From Desulfobulbaceae bacterium (GTDB lineage: Bacteria > Desulfobacterota > Desulfobulbia > Desulfobulbales > SURF-16), in contig JAHLLM010000028.1 of assembly GCA_020444175.1 (NCBI GenBank), forward strand, positions 1 through 64,000: 64,000 bases of DNA, written 5' to 3'. Made by a program: the position numbers and the translations under genes. Position 1 is the stretch's first letter. Each line of letters opens with the position of its first letter. The notes below the pieces were generated by a model. That model was not told where the DNA came from. It made no database searches and saw nothing but the letters and a program-made list of their open reading frames with translations. This document shows positions 1-8,607 of this stretch, piece after piece.

Positions 1-35
1 TTCAGCATGTTGTGTGTTTTTTGTGTTGAAAGAAA

Positions 36-58
36 TCAAGTCAGAAAGTTGAGTTTAG
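36..58. repeat. Dispersed repeat copy (AAGTCNGAAAGTTGAGTTT)
   Basis: This 23-base stretch just upstream of the first gene matches 17556-17579 at about 20 of 21 positions (core TCAAGTC-A/G-GAAAGTTGAGTTT). The second copy is also intergenic and forms one arm of a hairpin there. Two copies are too few to define a family, but an exact 13-base core is unlikely to be chance in a window this size. Confidence 0.45.
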
Positions 59-68
59 AGTAAAAATT

Positions 69-1289
69 ATGCGAGCCTCTGATGTTTCAGCACATACTAA
101 GCCAAAAATTCTTGTATTAGCTTCGACTTTCCCCAGGTGGAGTGACGATAAAGAGCCTCCATTTGTTTTTGAATTATGTCGTCGTTTATGTAAGGAATTC
201 GATGTAACTGTGCTTGCACCACATGCGGCTGACTGTAAAACGAGAGAGGTGATGGATGGTATTCTTGTATATCGTTTCCGATATTGTTGTATTAATTGGC
301 AGACACTTGCATACAAAGGAGGAATTTTAGAAAATCTAAAAAGAAATCCAATCAAATTTTTCCTTGTTCCCTTTTTTCTTTTTTTTCAATTTCTATTTCT
401 GGTTCAATTACTTAAAAAAGAAAATTTTAATCTCATTCATGCTCACTGGATTATCCCACAAGGATTGATTGCTGTTTTGGCAAAATCTCTCCTCCGATTG
501 AAAATACCATTGCTTTGCACCTCACATGGTGGTGATTTATACGCTCTTAAGGGTAAAATCCTTGGGAATATAAAAAGTTTTGTGATCAAACAGTCTGAGA
601 AGCTTACTGTTGTAAGCAACGCTATGAAGGAATCAGCATTACTTTATTATAAAAAAGCTGATATCCAGATCATACCCATGGGAGTCGATTTGTCCAATCA
701 GTTTATTCCTGGATCAGTGCCCAAAAAAGAAAATTCACTTCTTTATGTCGGCCGTCTTGTTGAAAAAAAAGGGATTCGCTATCTCATAGAAAGCTTATCT
801 GAGGTTGTCACTAAGCACCCAGGAGTACAACTCCAGATAGCAGGAAGCGGCCCTAATGAGGACAAACTTGTTGCCCTTGTTCACCACCTCAACTTATCAC
901 CCCATGTGACTTTTCTAGGCCCTATTCATAATAATAAGCTTCCTGCTTTATACCAGAAATCCCAAATTGTTGTCTTCCCTTCGATTGTTGCCAGAGATGG
1001 AGACAGGGAGGGATTCGGCCTGGTTCTGGTAGAGGCTCTTGGTTGCGAATGTGCTGTTATTGCCACTGATTTAGCTGCAATGGAGGATATCGTTGAAAAT
1101 GATAAAACAGGCTGTATCGTTCGACAAAAAAACAGTAAGGATTTAACACAAAAGATAAATTATCTGCTCAGCCATCCAGAAATTTGTACTGCCCTTGGAA
1201 AAGCCGGAAGAAAATATGTCCAGGCAAAATACGATTGGGAGATAATTGCCTCTCGTTATGCTTCATTGATGAAAGAGATGTTTATATGA
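69..1289 (+). CDS. Glycosyltransferase family 4 (GT-B fold)
   Basis: This is a cytoplasmic retaining glycosyltransferase that would transfer a sugar from a nucleotide donor to a lipid-linked or oligosaccharide acceptor during surface polysaccharide assembly. The N-terminal Rossmann half begins KILVLASTFPRW and contains HAHWIIPQG near residue 125. The C-terminal donor-binding half has LLYVGRLVEKKG near residue 225 and the E-x7-E type motif EGFGLVLVEALG near residue 313. The length of 406 residues is normal for the family. The stop codon overlaps the start of the next gene by four bases, so the two are likely translationally coupled. Donor and acceptor cannot be read from the sequence. The cluster evidently continues to the left of the window. 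Confidence 0.88.
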   Translation: MRASDVSAHTKPKILVLASTFPRWSDDKEPPFVFELCRRLCKEFDVTVLAPHAADCKTREVMDGILVYRFRYCCINWQTLAYKGGILENLKRNPIKFFLVPFFLFFQFLFLVQLLKKENFNLIHAHWIIPQGLIAVLAKSLLRLKIPLLCTSHGGDLYALKGKILGNIKSFVIKQSEKLTVVSNAMKESALLYYKKADIQIIPMGVDLSNQFIPGSVPKKENSLLYVGRLVEKKGIRYLIESLSEVVTKHPGVQLQIAGSGPNEDKLVALVHHLNLSPHVTFLGPIHNNKLPALYQKSQIVVFPSIVARDGDREGFGLVLVEALGCECAVIATDLAAMEDIVENDKTGCIVRQKNSKDLTQKINYLLSHPEICTALGKAGRKYVQAKYDWEIIASRYASLMKEMFI

Positions 1290-1927
1290 AATTCATTGTA
1301 CCTGTAAAGTTTAAAAAATTTTATAAGGAGTACAAAAGCAAGTCCTTTACCATACTCGATGTTGGATGCGGAAATCACGCCCCCTCTTCTACTAAAAACT
1401 GGTTTCCTCATTGCCGTTACTTCGGTGTCGATAAAGAAATGTACAATATTGCCGCCTATGACGTTGAAATAATGGAAAAATTTTACAAACTTGATCTTCG
1501 AGAGCAGGCACTAAACGACATCCCTAACAACTTTTTCAATGTAGCAATAGTCAGCCACATAATTGAACACATACCAAACGGGATAGACGTCATTGAGGAG
1601 TTAACCTGTAAGCTGATAAAAGGTGGGAAAATTTATATTGAATATCCTTCAGTGCGGTCACTTTCTTTTCCACAGAGTAAGGGGTCTCTGCAATTTTGTG
1701 ATGACCCTTCTCATATCAAACTATATGACTTGAAAGAAGTTTGTAATGTATTGCTTGCCAATGATTTTCGTATACTTAAGGCTGGTGTTCGAAGGGACTG
1801 GGTTGGGATACTATTCTTGCCGGCTATTCTTTTTATTAAACTGTTGAGGAAAGAACCTCTTACCGGCTTCGGTCTATGGGATCTAATGGGCTTTGCGGAA
1901 TATGTCTACGCAGAGAAGAAAGAATAA
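1286..1927 (+). CDS. Class I SAM-dependent methyltransferase (type 11)
   Basis: The protein has 213 residues starting at the ATG that overlaps the glycosyltransferase stop codon (ATGA). A longer open frame runs upstream, but it only shadows that gene. SAM-binding motif I is ILDVGCGNHAPS near residue 22, and a HIIEHIPNG segment near residue 88 fits the post-motif-I region of methyltransferase type 11 proteins. Such enzymes in polysaccharide clusters often methylate sugars or chain ends; that role is inferred here from the overlap with a glycosyltransferase gene. The gene ends 20 bases from a convergent gene. Confidence 0.8.
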   Translation: MKFIVPVKFKKFYKEYKSKSFTILDVGCGNHAPSSTKNWFPHCRYFGVDKEMYNIAAYDVEIMEKFYKLDLREQALNDIPNNFFNVAIVSHIIEHIPNGIDVIEELTCKLIKGGKIYIEYPSVRSLSFPQSKGSLQFCDDPSHIKLYDLKEVCNVLLANDFRILKAGVRRDWVGILFLPAILFIKLLRKEPLTGFGLWDLMGFAEYVYAEKKE

Positions 1928-1947
1928 TGTGTTCAAAGTTGTGAATT

Positions 1948-2961
1948 TTAAACAATTTCAAGCAAATGATCCTGAACTGCCTGCCACACTTTTACAGCTG
2001 GGAGTTTTCGAATACATTTTGCATAAAAAAAAGGGATTGGACACTTGTAGCGATTGCAGGCAATGTTACATTCCCCTGATGTAATATTTTTTACCCAAGG
2101 ATAGGGTGGACGCCAGAACTTTGCAGAAGAACCGGTTATACACACAGTTTGTTTTTTTAAGAGAGTGGCAAGGTGGAGGATGCCGGAATTATGGCATATT
2201 ACTCCAGCACTGGCAGAAATAAGAGAGCAGACTTCCTGCAGCGGCATAGAAATGCATAACTCGATGCGGTTCCCGGCATCCAGTTTCATATCATGAATAA
2301 AAGACCTGAGCATCTCTTTTTCACTGTCGACACCAACAATACAAATTGACAGCTCCGTTTCTTGAAGAATTCGCTTTACCAATGACTGCCATTGGGGTAA
2401 TGGCCACCGAGTGGTCTCCCATCGATCTTTTGAACTGATATGAAGGACAAGGAAAGGAGTGCCTTCTTTTTCCTCCTTTTCTGCCAATATATTTTTACTC
2501 CAAGGCAAGCCCCCATAAGGGAATTGTTCAAAAGATTTTTCCCGAAGCCCCAATTCCATGATGTCAGCCTGTATTTGTTCGAGCAAGAACAAAGGACACG
2601 CCCTATGACGTCTGTCCCATACCTGTAAGTGGCCAAGTATCGAACCTAAAAGTCTCGTCTTCCACCTGGGGAAGGGGCCAAGGTATATTAAATCAAATTT
2701 TCCTCGCCATTTTTTGATTACTGGAAACAGAAGACCATAGTTTGTAGGAAATTGAATCAAAGTGACATTTTCATATAAATCTTCGAGCAGTTGTGGAAGG
2801 TGTGAGGCAGTAGTTAACAGGTAAATAAAGATGTTTTTTTTGGTTTGAAGAGCCTTGACAAAGGATCTAAGTATAAGCAGATCTCCAAGGCCGGCTCCCC
2901 ACAGTATGGCAACCCTTATTTCTCCAGTTTTTTTTAAGATATCTGATTTTGATAAATCCAT
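1948..2961 (-). CDS. Glycosyltransferase family 9 (heptosyltransferase-like)
   Basis: This 337-residue GT-B protein resembles the ADP-heptose:LPS heptosyltransferase family. It begins with an N-terminal nucleotide-binding half (VAILWGAGLGDLLILRSF). The family-typical donor-site segment HNSGILHLATLLKKQ lies near residue 265. Family 9 members build the inner core of lipopolysaccharide or add heptose elsewhere. The usual phosphate-contacting region is present, but the substrate cannot be fixed by eye. It lies downstream of another minus-strand glycosyltransferase, 31 bases away, and is probably co-transcribed with it. It is convergent with the methyltransferase gene. Confidence 0.82.
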   Translation of the reverse strand: MDLSKSDILKKTGEIRVAILWGAGLGDLLILRSFVKALQTKKNIFIYLLTTASHLPQLLEDLYENVTLIQFPTNYGLLFPVIKKWRGKFDLIYLGPFPRWKTRLLGSILGHLQVWDRRHRACPLFLLEQIQADIMELGLREKSFEQFPYGGLPWSKNILAEKEEKEGTPFLVLHISSKDRWETTRWPLPQWQSLVKRILQETELSICIVGVDSEKEMLRSFIHDMKLDAGNRIELCISMPLQEVCSLISASAGVICHNSGILHLATLLKKQTVCITGSSAKFWRPPYPWVKNITSGECNIACNRYKCPIPFFYAKCIRKLPAVKVWQAVQDHLLEIV

Positions 2962-2992
2962 ACTGTTTTTCTGAAAAATTGAATTAGAATCT

Positions 2993-3853
2993 TTAACGTT
3001 TTGGTTTGATATCTAAGTGAAATGGCGATAGGAGCAGACCTGAAATTGGAGTAAATGATTTATATCTGAAACATCTCCAGATAGCACGCATTAACAGCAC
3101 AAAGCTTTTTCCTCCAATGGCCGCTATGCGGCTGAGTGGATTACTCAAGAGACGAAAAATAAGAAGAAAGTGTGACCTGGCCACATGGTATTCGTAAAAG
3201 AAAGATGCCATCCTGGAAGATTTACTTCCCTCATGGATCACAAGTTCTTCCTTCAGAATTATAAGAGGAGTCTTCTTTCCATGAGCCCTGTGGCTGTATT
3301 CGGTATCTTCGCCATACATGAAAAATGATGCGTCCATGTAACCGACTTTATTTAGGAAATCCAAATCAAAGGCAAGTGCACAGCCTGTAAGATATTGAAG
3401 CCAACCAAATTTACTTTTTTGAGGTTGGCTTGAGATGAGTCCCAGGTATTTATGATAGTAGCTTCCTCGAACGGTCTGACTTCCCCATTTTATAGCAGGA
3501 GAGATTAGACTTGACGGATGATTTCGATACGCCTTTTCAAGGATTTCACCACTGTTTTGCACAAGAATAGCATCATTATTTAGAATCAGAAAACGATGGA
3601 AACCTTCTTGCCTGGCAGTACGTAGTGCATGGTTTACACCAGCAGCAAAACCGAGGTTGCGGGAAGGAAAAAACAAGTAAACATTGTCTTTTTTCTCAAA
3701 CCATTCTTCTAAAAACTTTTTCTCATTGGCATCAACAGAATTGTCTACGAGAAATATTACCCCATCAAGAGCCGATAAAACAGATTGTACACAGGCCCGT
3801 GAGTCGTCGTGGCCGAAAAAATTAAGTATGATAACTGCGATTCTGTCTGCCAT
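2993..3853 (-). CDS. Glycosyltransferase family 2, rhamnosyltransferase-like
   Basis: This 286-residue GT-A enzyme starts at ATG with the beta-strand IAVIILNFFGHDDS. It contains NLGFAAGVNHAL near residue 66 and the acidic nucleotide-sugar/metal site ILNNDA near residue 92. A GYMDASFFMYGEDTEYSHRA segment near residue 170 is typical of RfbF-like inverting enzymes and probably contains the catalytic base. It is probably expressed with the family 9 enzyme downstream. The acceptor sugar is unknown. Confidence 0.85.
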   Translation of the reverse strand: MADRIAVIILNFFGHDDSRACVQSVLSALDGVIFLVDNSVDANEKKFLEEWFEKKDNVYLFFPSRNLGFAAGVNHALRTARQEGFHRFLILNNDAILVQNSGEILEKAYRNHPSSLISPAIKWGSQTVRGSYYHKYLGLISSQPQKSKFGWLQYLTGCALAFDLDFLNKVGYMDASFFMYGEDTEYSHRAHGKKTPLIILKEELVIHEGSKSSRMASFFYEYHVARSHFLLIFRLLSNPLSRIAAIGGKSFVLLMRAIWRCFRYKSFTPISGLLLSPFHLDIKPKR

Positions 3854-3880
3854 GGATACGTCTGATTATTTTTTTAGTTT

Positions 3881-4047
3881 GTGCCTGTCCATAAATGGCC
3901 CTTTTGACCGATATCTGTGTCATGCTTAAAAAATTATCCTCCGGTAAGCGAGCCTCGGCGAGACACCGAGATATCGTATATATGCCTCCGGTAATTTTTT
4001 GCGCAATCCTTGATCTCGAACAAAATGACCTATTTCTGGACAGACAC
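3881..4047. repeat. MITE-like element with 19-bp imperfect terminal inverted repeats
   Basis: The left end GTGCCTGTCCATAAATGGC (3881-3899) and the inverted right end (4029-4047) match at 15 of 19 positions. They enclose 167 bases with no convincing gene. The interior at 3941-3972 (CCGGTAAGCGAGC, then CACCGAGAT) matches the reverse complement of 35073-35105, inside another intergenic palindromic element. This is the main content of the 350-base gap between the glycosyltransferase and the regulator. A non-autonomous mobile element is inferred. Confidence 0.5.
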
Positions 4048-4153
4048 TAGTTTGCAGGTTATTAGTAACTCCGCGGCTCTTCCGACCTGCACTTTTAAGA
4101 AGGTACTCTATATCAGCATTACTTTTTAGTCGAGTTACGAATTTCTTTTTTTC

Positions 4154-4183
4154 TTGACACTCCCTCTGACTCCACCGCATAAT
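4154..4183 (+). promoter_or_regulatory. Sigma-70-type promoter of the regulator gene
   Basis: TTGACA at 4154-4159 and CATAAT at 4178-4183 are separated by 18 bases. The -10 box lies inside the palindrome at 4177-4207. Transcription would start about 14 bases before the ATG at 4204, leaving almost no leader and no Shine-Dalgarno sequence. Confidence 0.6.
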
Positions 4184-4207
4184 GTTCTAATAAACAGAAC
4201 ATTATGC
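4177..4207. promoter_or_regulatory. Perfect 12-bp inverted repeat across promoter and start codon (putative operator)
   Basis: GCATAATGTTCT (4177-4188) and AGAACATTATGC (4196-4207) are exact inverted copies around a 7-base spacer. The dyad covers the -10 box on one side and the ATG at 4204 on the other. That placement suits autorepression by the winged-helix protein encoded immediately downstream. Protein binding is inferred. Confidence 0.6.
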
Positions 4208-4752
4208 TTATGAATTCTCTTTTTTCCGGACTTATTACATCTAAAACTCGCATACGAATTCTTATGCGCCTCTTTCTTAATCCTGAGCGCCAGGCCTACC
4301 TGCGTGAACTTTCTGCCGAGTTTCATACTTCTCCTAGTCAGATAAAAGGTGAACTTGACCAGCTTAATGACTCAAATCTGCTCATCAGTCAGAAAAAAGG
4401 CAGACAGATTCTCTTTTCAGCCAACACAAACCATCCTGTGTTCAATGAACTGCACTCCATGGTGAAAAAGGCCATGGGAATGGACCACATCCTGGAAAGC
4501 ATTATTGTCAGGCTTGGCAACCTTGAAAAAGCGCTGCTTATTGACGATTATGCCGAAGGGAAGGACACCGGCATCATTGACCTTGTACTTATTGGCGATA
4601 TTGATCATGAAAACTTGCTGGACCTCACGACAAAAGCTGAAAAATATATTGAACGGAAAATAAGAACATTGTCCCTGAGCAGTATTGAATATCACAACCT
4701 TTCTTCAACACTTGCCAGTCGGCCACAATTTGTTCTTTGGGAGAAAGGATAA
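4204..4752 (+). CDS. Winged-helix transcriptional regulator with MNT-like C-terminal region
   Basis: The first 80 residues form an ArsR-like winged helix (SKTRIRILMRLFLNPERQAY, LRELSAEFHTSPSQIKGELD, then a wing ending GRQILFSAN). The C-terminal 100 residues (IVRLGNLEKALLIDDYAEGK, then IIDLVLIGDID) recall a minimal nucleotidyltransferase fold, but the canonical GSxxxG and DxD pattern is degenerate, so it is probably not catalytic. ATG codons at 4204 and 4210 are both possible starts and neither has a ribosome site. Regulators of this build often sit at the head of polysaccharide clusters, and this one precedes the flippase. It is probably an autoregulated controller of the cluster. Confidence 0.72.
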   Translation: MLMNSLFSGLITSKTRIRILMRLFLNPERQAYLRELSAEFHTSPSQIKGELDQLNDSNLLISQKKGRQILFSANTNHPVFNELHSMVKKAMGMDHILESIIVRLGNLEKALLIDDYAEGKDTGIIDLVLIGDIDHENLLDLTTKAEKYIERKIRTLSLSSIEYHNLSSTLASRPQFVLWEKG

Positions 4753-4961
4753 AAAAAAGTGATAAATCCTGTCCTTTTCCCATTCAGCTCCTGAGTCCTT
4801 ATAAACTGGTCAGTTGTACATTACGGCAACCAACAAAAATTAAAGAGTTCGCCATTAAAAAGCCTATCGACAAAAAGAATATCACATGCCCTTCGTCAGC
4901 TCTCAGTCAAACTGCTTTTTTTGACACTGAGCATTTAACAAAAGATCTGAAGGGGCATTCA

Positions 4962-6404
4962 GTGCGCGGTGGATTTTTCACAGTTACCGGCAGAGCTGTA
5001 CAATTTTTCCTTCAGATGGGTTCCACCGCTATACTCGCACGCTTACTTGCCCCGGAGCACTTTGGTTTTATTGCCATGGTCATGGCCTTTACCGGCTTGG
5101 CATCACTTTTCGAGGAAATGGGCTTATCAACAGCTACTATTCAAAAAAAAGAAATAAACCACCAGCAGATAAGTACTCTTTTCTGGATCAATATATCTCT
5201 TGGTCTGATTATTACCTTTTCAGTCATCATATTGACTCCAGTAATTTGCTTGGTTTACCATGAGCCTCAGTTAAAAGAAATAACCTATGCCTTGGCAACG
5301 ACTTTATTTATTTCAAGTCTTGCCACGCAACACCGAGCACTTCTGAGACGGCAAATGCGGTTTGCGACCTTGAGCATAATAGAAATCTTCTCTCAAGCGG
5401 CAGGTATCGTAGCGGCAATTTTTCTGGCATGGCAAGGGGCATCTTTTTGGGCACTTGTCTGGATGAATATAACGAATAAAATCTTTAATGTATTGGGTGT
5501 GTGGCTTTCATTGAGGTGGGTCCCGGGACTTCCGGTCAGAAATTCCGGGATTGGTTCATTTATAAAATTCGGCGGCAATTTAACTGCTGGGAATTTTCTC
5601 AATTACTGCATGCGGCAACTCGACAAAATACTTATTGGAGCCGTGTGGGGAGCAGGTTCAGTTGGGCTCTACTCAAAGGCATATCAGCTTCTCATGCTCC
5701 CGATAAGGCAAATTAATGGTCCAATGGGTGCCGTTGCTATTCCCGCCCTAAGCCGCCTGCAAAACGAACCGGAACGTTTCCGGCATTACTATTGCAAAGG
5801 TATTTCCCTTATGACATCAATTGGTATGCCCATAGTCGCATTTACATTTGTTGAAGCAGATAAGCTCGTGCTGCTTTTTCTTGGCGATCAATGGGTTGCC
5901 GTAACGCCCCTTTTTCGGGCATTAGCACCATCCGCCTTTATTGGAACTTTTAATGTTGTTTTCGGCTGGATATTCATTCCACTGGGGCTGGTCGAACGCC
6001 AACTACGCTTTCTTGCTGCCAGCACAGTTATTACCATTTTTTCTTTTTTAGTAGGATTGCCCTGGGGAGCCTATGGCGTTGCTCTTGCCTTTAGTATCCA
6101 AGCTGTTCTCAAAAGGATTCCTCAAATAATCTATACTTTTCACGGCACCCCGCTGAAACTGGGTGACCTTGGAAAAATCCTATGGCAACCAGCAATTACT
6201 TCTGTTGGTGCAGCTTTCATTCTGGCAGCACTATCACCGTTGCAAACGTATTTTTCCACACTTTTTATACAAATCATTTTTGACTTTACCATCTACTGTA
6301 CAGTCTATTTACTCCTTAATTTTCTTTTACCGCAAAGTAAAGAACGATGGTTTGAACTAGTAAATTTAGTATCTACCCTCTTAAAAAAATCAGTAACTCA
6401 TTAA
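4962..6404 (+). CDS. Wzx-type polysaccharide flippase (MOP superfamily)
   Basis: This inner-membrane protein would flip undecaprenyl-linked oligosaccharides to the periplasm. The signature is STAILARLLAPEHFGFIAMV near the N-terminus, followed by about 12 to 14 hydrophobic helices. I chose the GTG at 4962 because AAGGGG lies 6 bases upstream and gives the normal length of 480 residues. The frame stays open back to a TTG at 4737, which would add 75 hydrophilic residues and overlap the regulator gene. A start slightly upstream of 4962 cannot be excluded, because homologues often keep a few residues before VRGG. If 4962 is right, 209 non-coding bases separate it from the regulator gene. Confidence 0.85.
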   Translation: MRGGFFTVTGRAVQFFLQMGSTAILARLLAPEHFGFIAMVMAFTGLASLFEEMGLSTATIQKKEINHQQISTLFWINISLGLIITFSVIILTPVICLVYHEPQLKEITYALATTLFISSLATQHRALLRRQMRFATLSIIEIFSQAAGIVAAIFLAWQGASFWALVWMNITNKIFNVLGVWLSLRWVPGLPVRNSGIGSFIKFGGNLTAGNFLNYCMRQLDKILIGAVWGAGSVGLYSKAYQLLMLPIRQINGPMGAVAIPALSRLQNEPERFRHYYCKGISLMTSIGMPIVAFTFVEADKLVLLFLGDQWVAVTPLFRALAPSAFIGTFNVVFGWIFIPLGLVERQLRFLAASTVITIFSFLVGLPWGAYGVALAFSIQAVLKRIPQIIYTFHGTPLKLGDLGKILWQPAITSVGAAFILAALSPLQTYFSTLFIQIIFDFTIYCTVYLLLNFLLPQSKERWFELVNLVSTLLKKSVTH

Positions 6405-6448
6405 ACCGAGGCACTCTTAAAAAAAATGGGTGGATCAGGACCAAAGCG

Positions 6449-7582
6449 ATGACTGTTAAAAGAATAAAGACAACGGCTGTAAACTGCCTGAAAACAATCT
6501 CTCACTCACTACTGCTCAATTTTCAATCCATTGCAAACCTTAATGCGTACCCTCGCTTTTTGGTCTTTTACACAACTTTTCGCTGTGATTCCAGATGTAA
6601 AGCCTGCAATGTCTGGAAAGGCATTGATACTGAAAAGCAAAAAGAGGAACTGTCAATAGAGCAAATTGACCACATTTTTTCAGATCCTCTTTTCAGTAAG
6701 CTTGACCACATCAACATTCAGGGTGGTGAGCCGACGTTACGCAACGATCTTCCTGATATTGTAGAGGTAATAATCAAAAGGGCACCTTTACTCAAGCGGG
6801 TCGGAATGCCAACCAATGGACTTGACACTGAAAAGGTAAAGGCTCAAGCCACAAAAATCTATGAAATATGCAGGCAGCATAATATTGCCTTTTCTGTCGG
6901 TATCTCGATTGATGGAGTAGGTAAATACCACGATTTTGCACGTGGGGAAAATGCATTTAAACGTGTCACGAAAACCATTGAAGCCTTATCTCCGCTGCAA
7001 CAGCTGCCAGGTTTTCACTTAGGAACAAACTGCGTTTTAACGGCAAAAAACATAGAAAACCTTGATAAAATTATTACATTTCAAAAAGAGGTGTTCAACA
7101 CCTTCAATATCACCGTAGTTGAATTTCGTGAACATTTTCTCAACGAGAAAGATTCAGCCGAAGCCAAAATGCTTCTTTTTACAGAAAACCCCAAAGAGAA
7201 AGATATTCTTGTTTCGTACCTCAAAAAACACAACTACCCTCAAAATTTTTCTGATTTCATTACTTTTCGCCATGAACAATTGAGAGCAATGCTTGAGGAC
7301 AATGCACCCCGCACCCAGTCATGCCAATACAAGATAAACGGACTGGTACTTGACCATAGAGGCAAACTGATGCTCTGCCCCATTGGCGGTCATTTAGGGT
7401 CCTGCCTTTCAGAAAGTCCTAACCGGATATATTTTTCAAGCAACACTAAAAAAATCAGGCGGGAAATGAGTAATAGCAAATGCAAATCATGTTACCCATA
7501 CAACTTTTACAAAAATGAACGCACAAAGGACCTGGTTAAATACATCCTGTTTTTCATTACTTCGAGACTGAAAAAGAGATAA
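6449..7582 (+). CDS. Radical SAM/SPASM-type protein (first of two)
   Basis: The N-terminal radical SAM core carries the cluster-binding CxxxCxxC motif in TTFRCDSRCKACNVWKG near residue 46, followed by the glycine-rich INIQGGEPTLR. The C-terminal region has further cysteines (SCQYKI, LMLCPIGG, SKCKSCYPYN) that suggest an auxiliary iron-sulfur cluster of SPASM type. These enzymes perform radical chemistry on peptides, sugars or other groups. Its place between a flippase and a pyruvyl transferase suggests modification of a glycan or glycan-bound group, but the substrate is unknown. It is 2 bases from the next, distantly related radical SAM gene. Confidence 0.8.
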   Translation: MTVKRIKTTAVNCLKTISHSLLLNFQSIANLNAYPRFLVFYTTFRCDSRCKACNVWKGIDTEKQKEELSIEQIDHIFSDPLFSKLDHINIQGGEPTLRNDLPDIVEVIIKRAPLLKRVGMPTNGLDTEKVKAQATKIYEICRQHNIAFSVGISIDGVGKYHDFARGENAFKRVTKTIEALSPLQQLPGFHLGTNCVLTAKNIENLDKIITFQKEVFNTFNITVVEFREHFLNEKDSAEAKMLLFTENPKEKDILVSYLKKHNYPQNFSDFITFRHEQLRAMLEDNAPRTQSCQYKINGLVLDHRGKLMLCPIGGHLGSCLSESPNRIYFSSNTKKIRREMSNSKCKSCYPYNFYKNERTKDLVKYILFFITSRLKKR

Positions 7583-7584
7583 GC

Positions 7585-8595
7585 ATGGTTCATATTCCAC
7601 TCATAAAGGGTTTATTAAAAAACGTTCACAATTTAAGACAAACCTTACTGCTGCAGAAAAATATTTCAAAGCGCATGCGGCCGGATGATGTAATTGCACC
7701 AACTCATCTTGCAATTGAAACGACTAATATTTGTCCGGCAAAATGTGTTTTTTGCCCAAGTCAATTTTTGACCCGGCCCCGTGGCGTAATGGATATGGAC
7801 CTATTTAAGCGAATCATCGATGATGCCAAGAATTGCTCATCCATCAATTTCATAACCCATGGAGGACTTGGGGAGCCCTTGGTGGATACATTACTCGCAG
7901 AAAGGGTTAACCATGAAAAATCCATGCTTGGCGCTCAAATACAAATTCACACAAACGGAGCGTTACTTAGTAGCGCAACAACTCAGAAACTTTTCGATGC
8001 CGGTCTTGACGTTCTTTCTATAAGCCTCAATGCCTTCCATTCACGGACACACAGGCAGGTGACCGGGCTTGATTATGATCAGGTTCGTAAAAACACAGAA
8101 CAGGCCTTCAAAATAAAAGAAAAAAGCGGGGTACAAACGGATATTCGCATCACAATGGTCCAAACAAAAAATATTACCCAGGCTGAAGTGAAAGACTTTA
8201 TTGCTTACTGGAGAAAGTTCACCTCCAAGGTCGCGGTTCACCCTCAAAAAAACTGGGGAGGATGGCATAAAAACAATGTTACTGACCCCAAATTTCCCTG
8301 CAAATGGATCTGGCACATGATGTCGGTTAACTGGGATGGATCTGTAACTCTATGCCATGAGGATTACGATGCAAAACACGTTATCGGCAACCTGAAGAAC
8401 TCTACTATTCTTGAGATATTTAATTGTCAAGACTTGCAGGAAATACGTACTCTTTTCGCAAAAGGACAATTCCCCAGCCGGGATCAATGTCATGAATGCA
8501 GCAGGTTGCGACTTGATAAAGCCTTTTGGCTTGAATCAAAAATAAAGAAGCTCCCCTCAGGTATTATCTCGTACACCTATCGCCCAAACAGGTAA
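7585..8595 (+). CDS. Radical SAM/SPASM-type protein (second of two)
   Basis: The CxxxCxxC motif is in ETTNICPAKCVFCPSQ near residue 50, followed by THGGLGEPL in the GGEP position. The C-terminal SPASM-like region contains CKWIW, VTLCHEDYD, then QCHECSRLRL, enough cysteines for at least one auxiliary [4Fe-4S] cluster. The architecture resembles AtsB/MoaA-like enzymes found in surface-carbohydrate loci. It starts 2 bases after the previous gene and ends 12 bases before the pyruvyl transferase, so the three are probably one transcript. The exact reaction cannot be inferred. Confidence 0.82.
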   Translation: MVHIPLIKGLLKNVHNLRQTLLLQKNISKRMRPDDVIAPTHLAIETTNICPAKCVFCPSQFLTRPRGVMDMDLFKRIIDDAKNCSSINFITHGGLGEPLVDTLLAERVNHEKSMLGAQIQIHTNGALLSSATTQKLFDAGLDVLSISLNAFHSRTHRQVTGLDYDQVRKNTEQAFKIKEKSGVQTDIRITMVQTKNITQAEVKDFIAYWRKFTSKVAVHPQKNWGGWHKNNVTDPKFPCKWIWHMMSVNWDGSVTLCHEDYDAKHVIGNLKNSTILEIFNCQDLQEIRTLFAKGQFPSRDQCHECSRLRLDKAFWLESKIKKLPSGIISYTYRPNR

Positions 8596-8607
8596 AAACA
8601 ACACGGG

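Noticed and set aside
3926-4180. 84-residue minus-strand open frame before the regulator
   Set aside because: It lies within the MITE-like element and its promoter side; the composition is not protein-like and the frame only reflects the repeat.
4737-4961. 75-residue N-terminal extension of the flippase
   Set aside because: It would need a TTG start inside the regulator gene, adds hydrophilic residues not expected in Wzx proteins, and a GTG with a good ribosome site follows at 4962.
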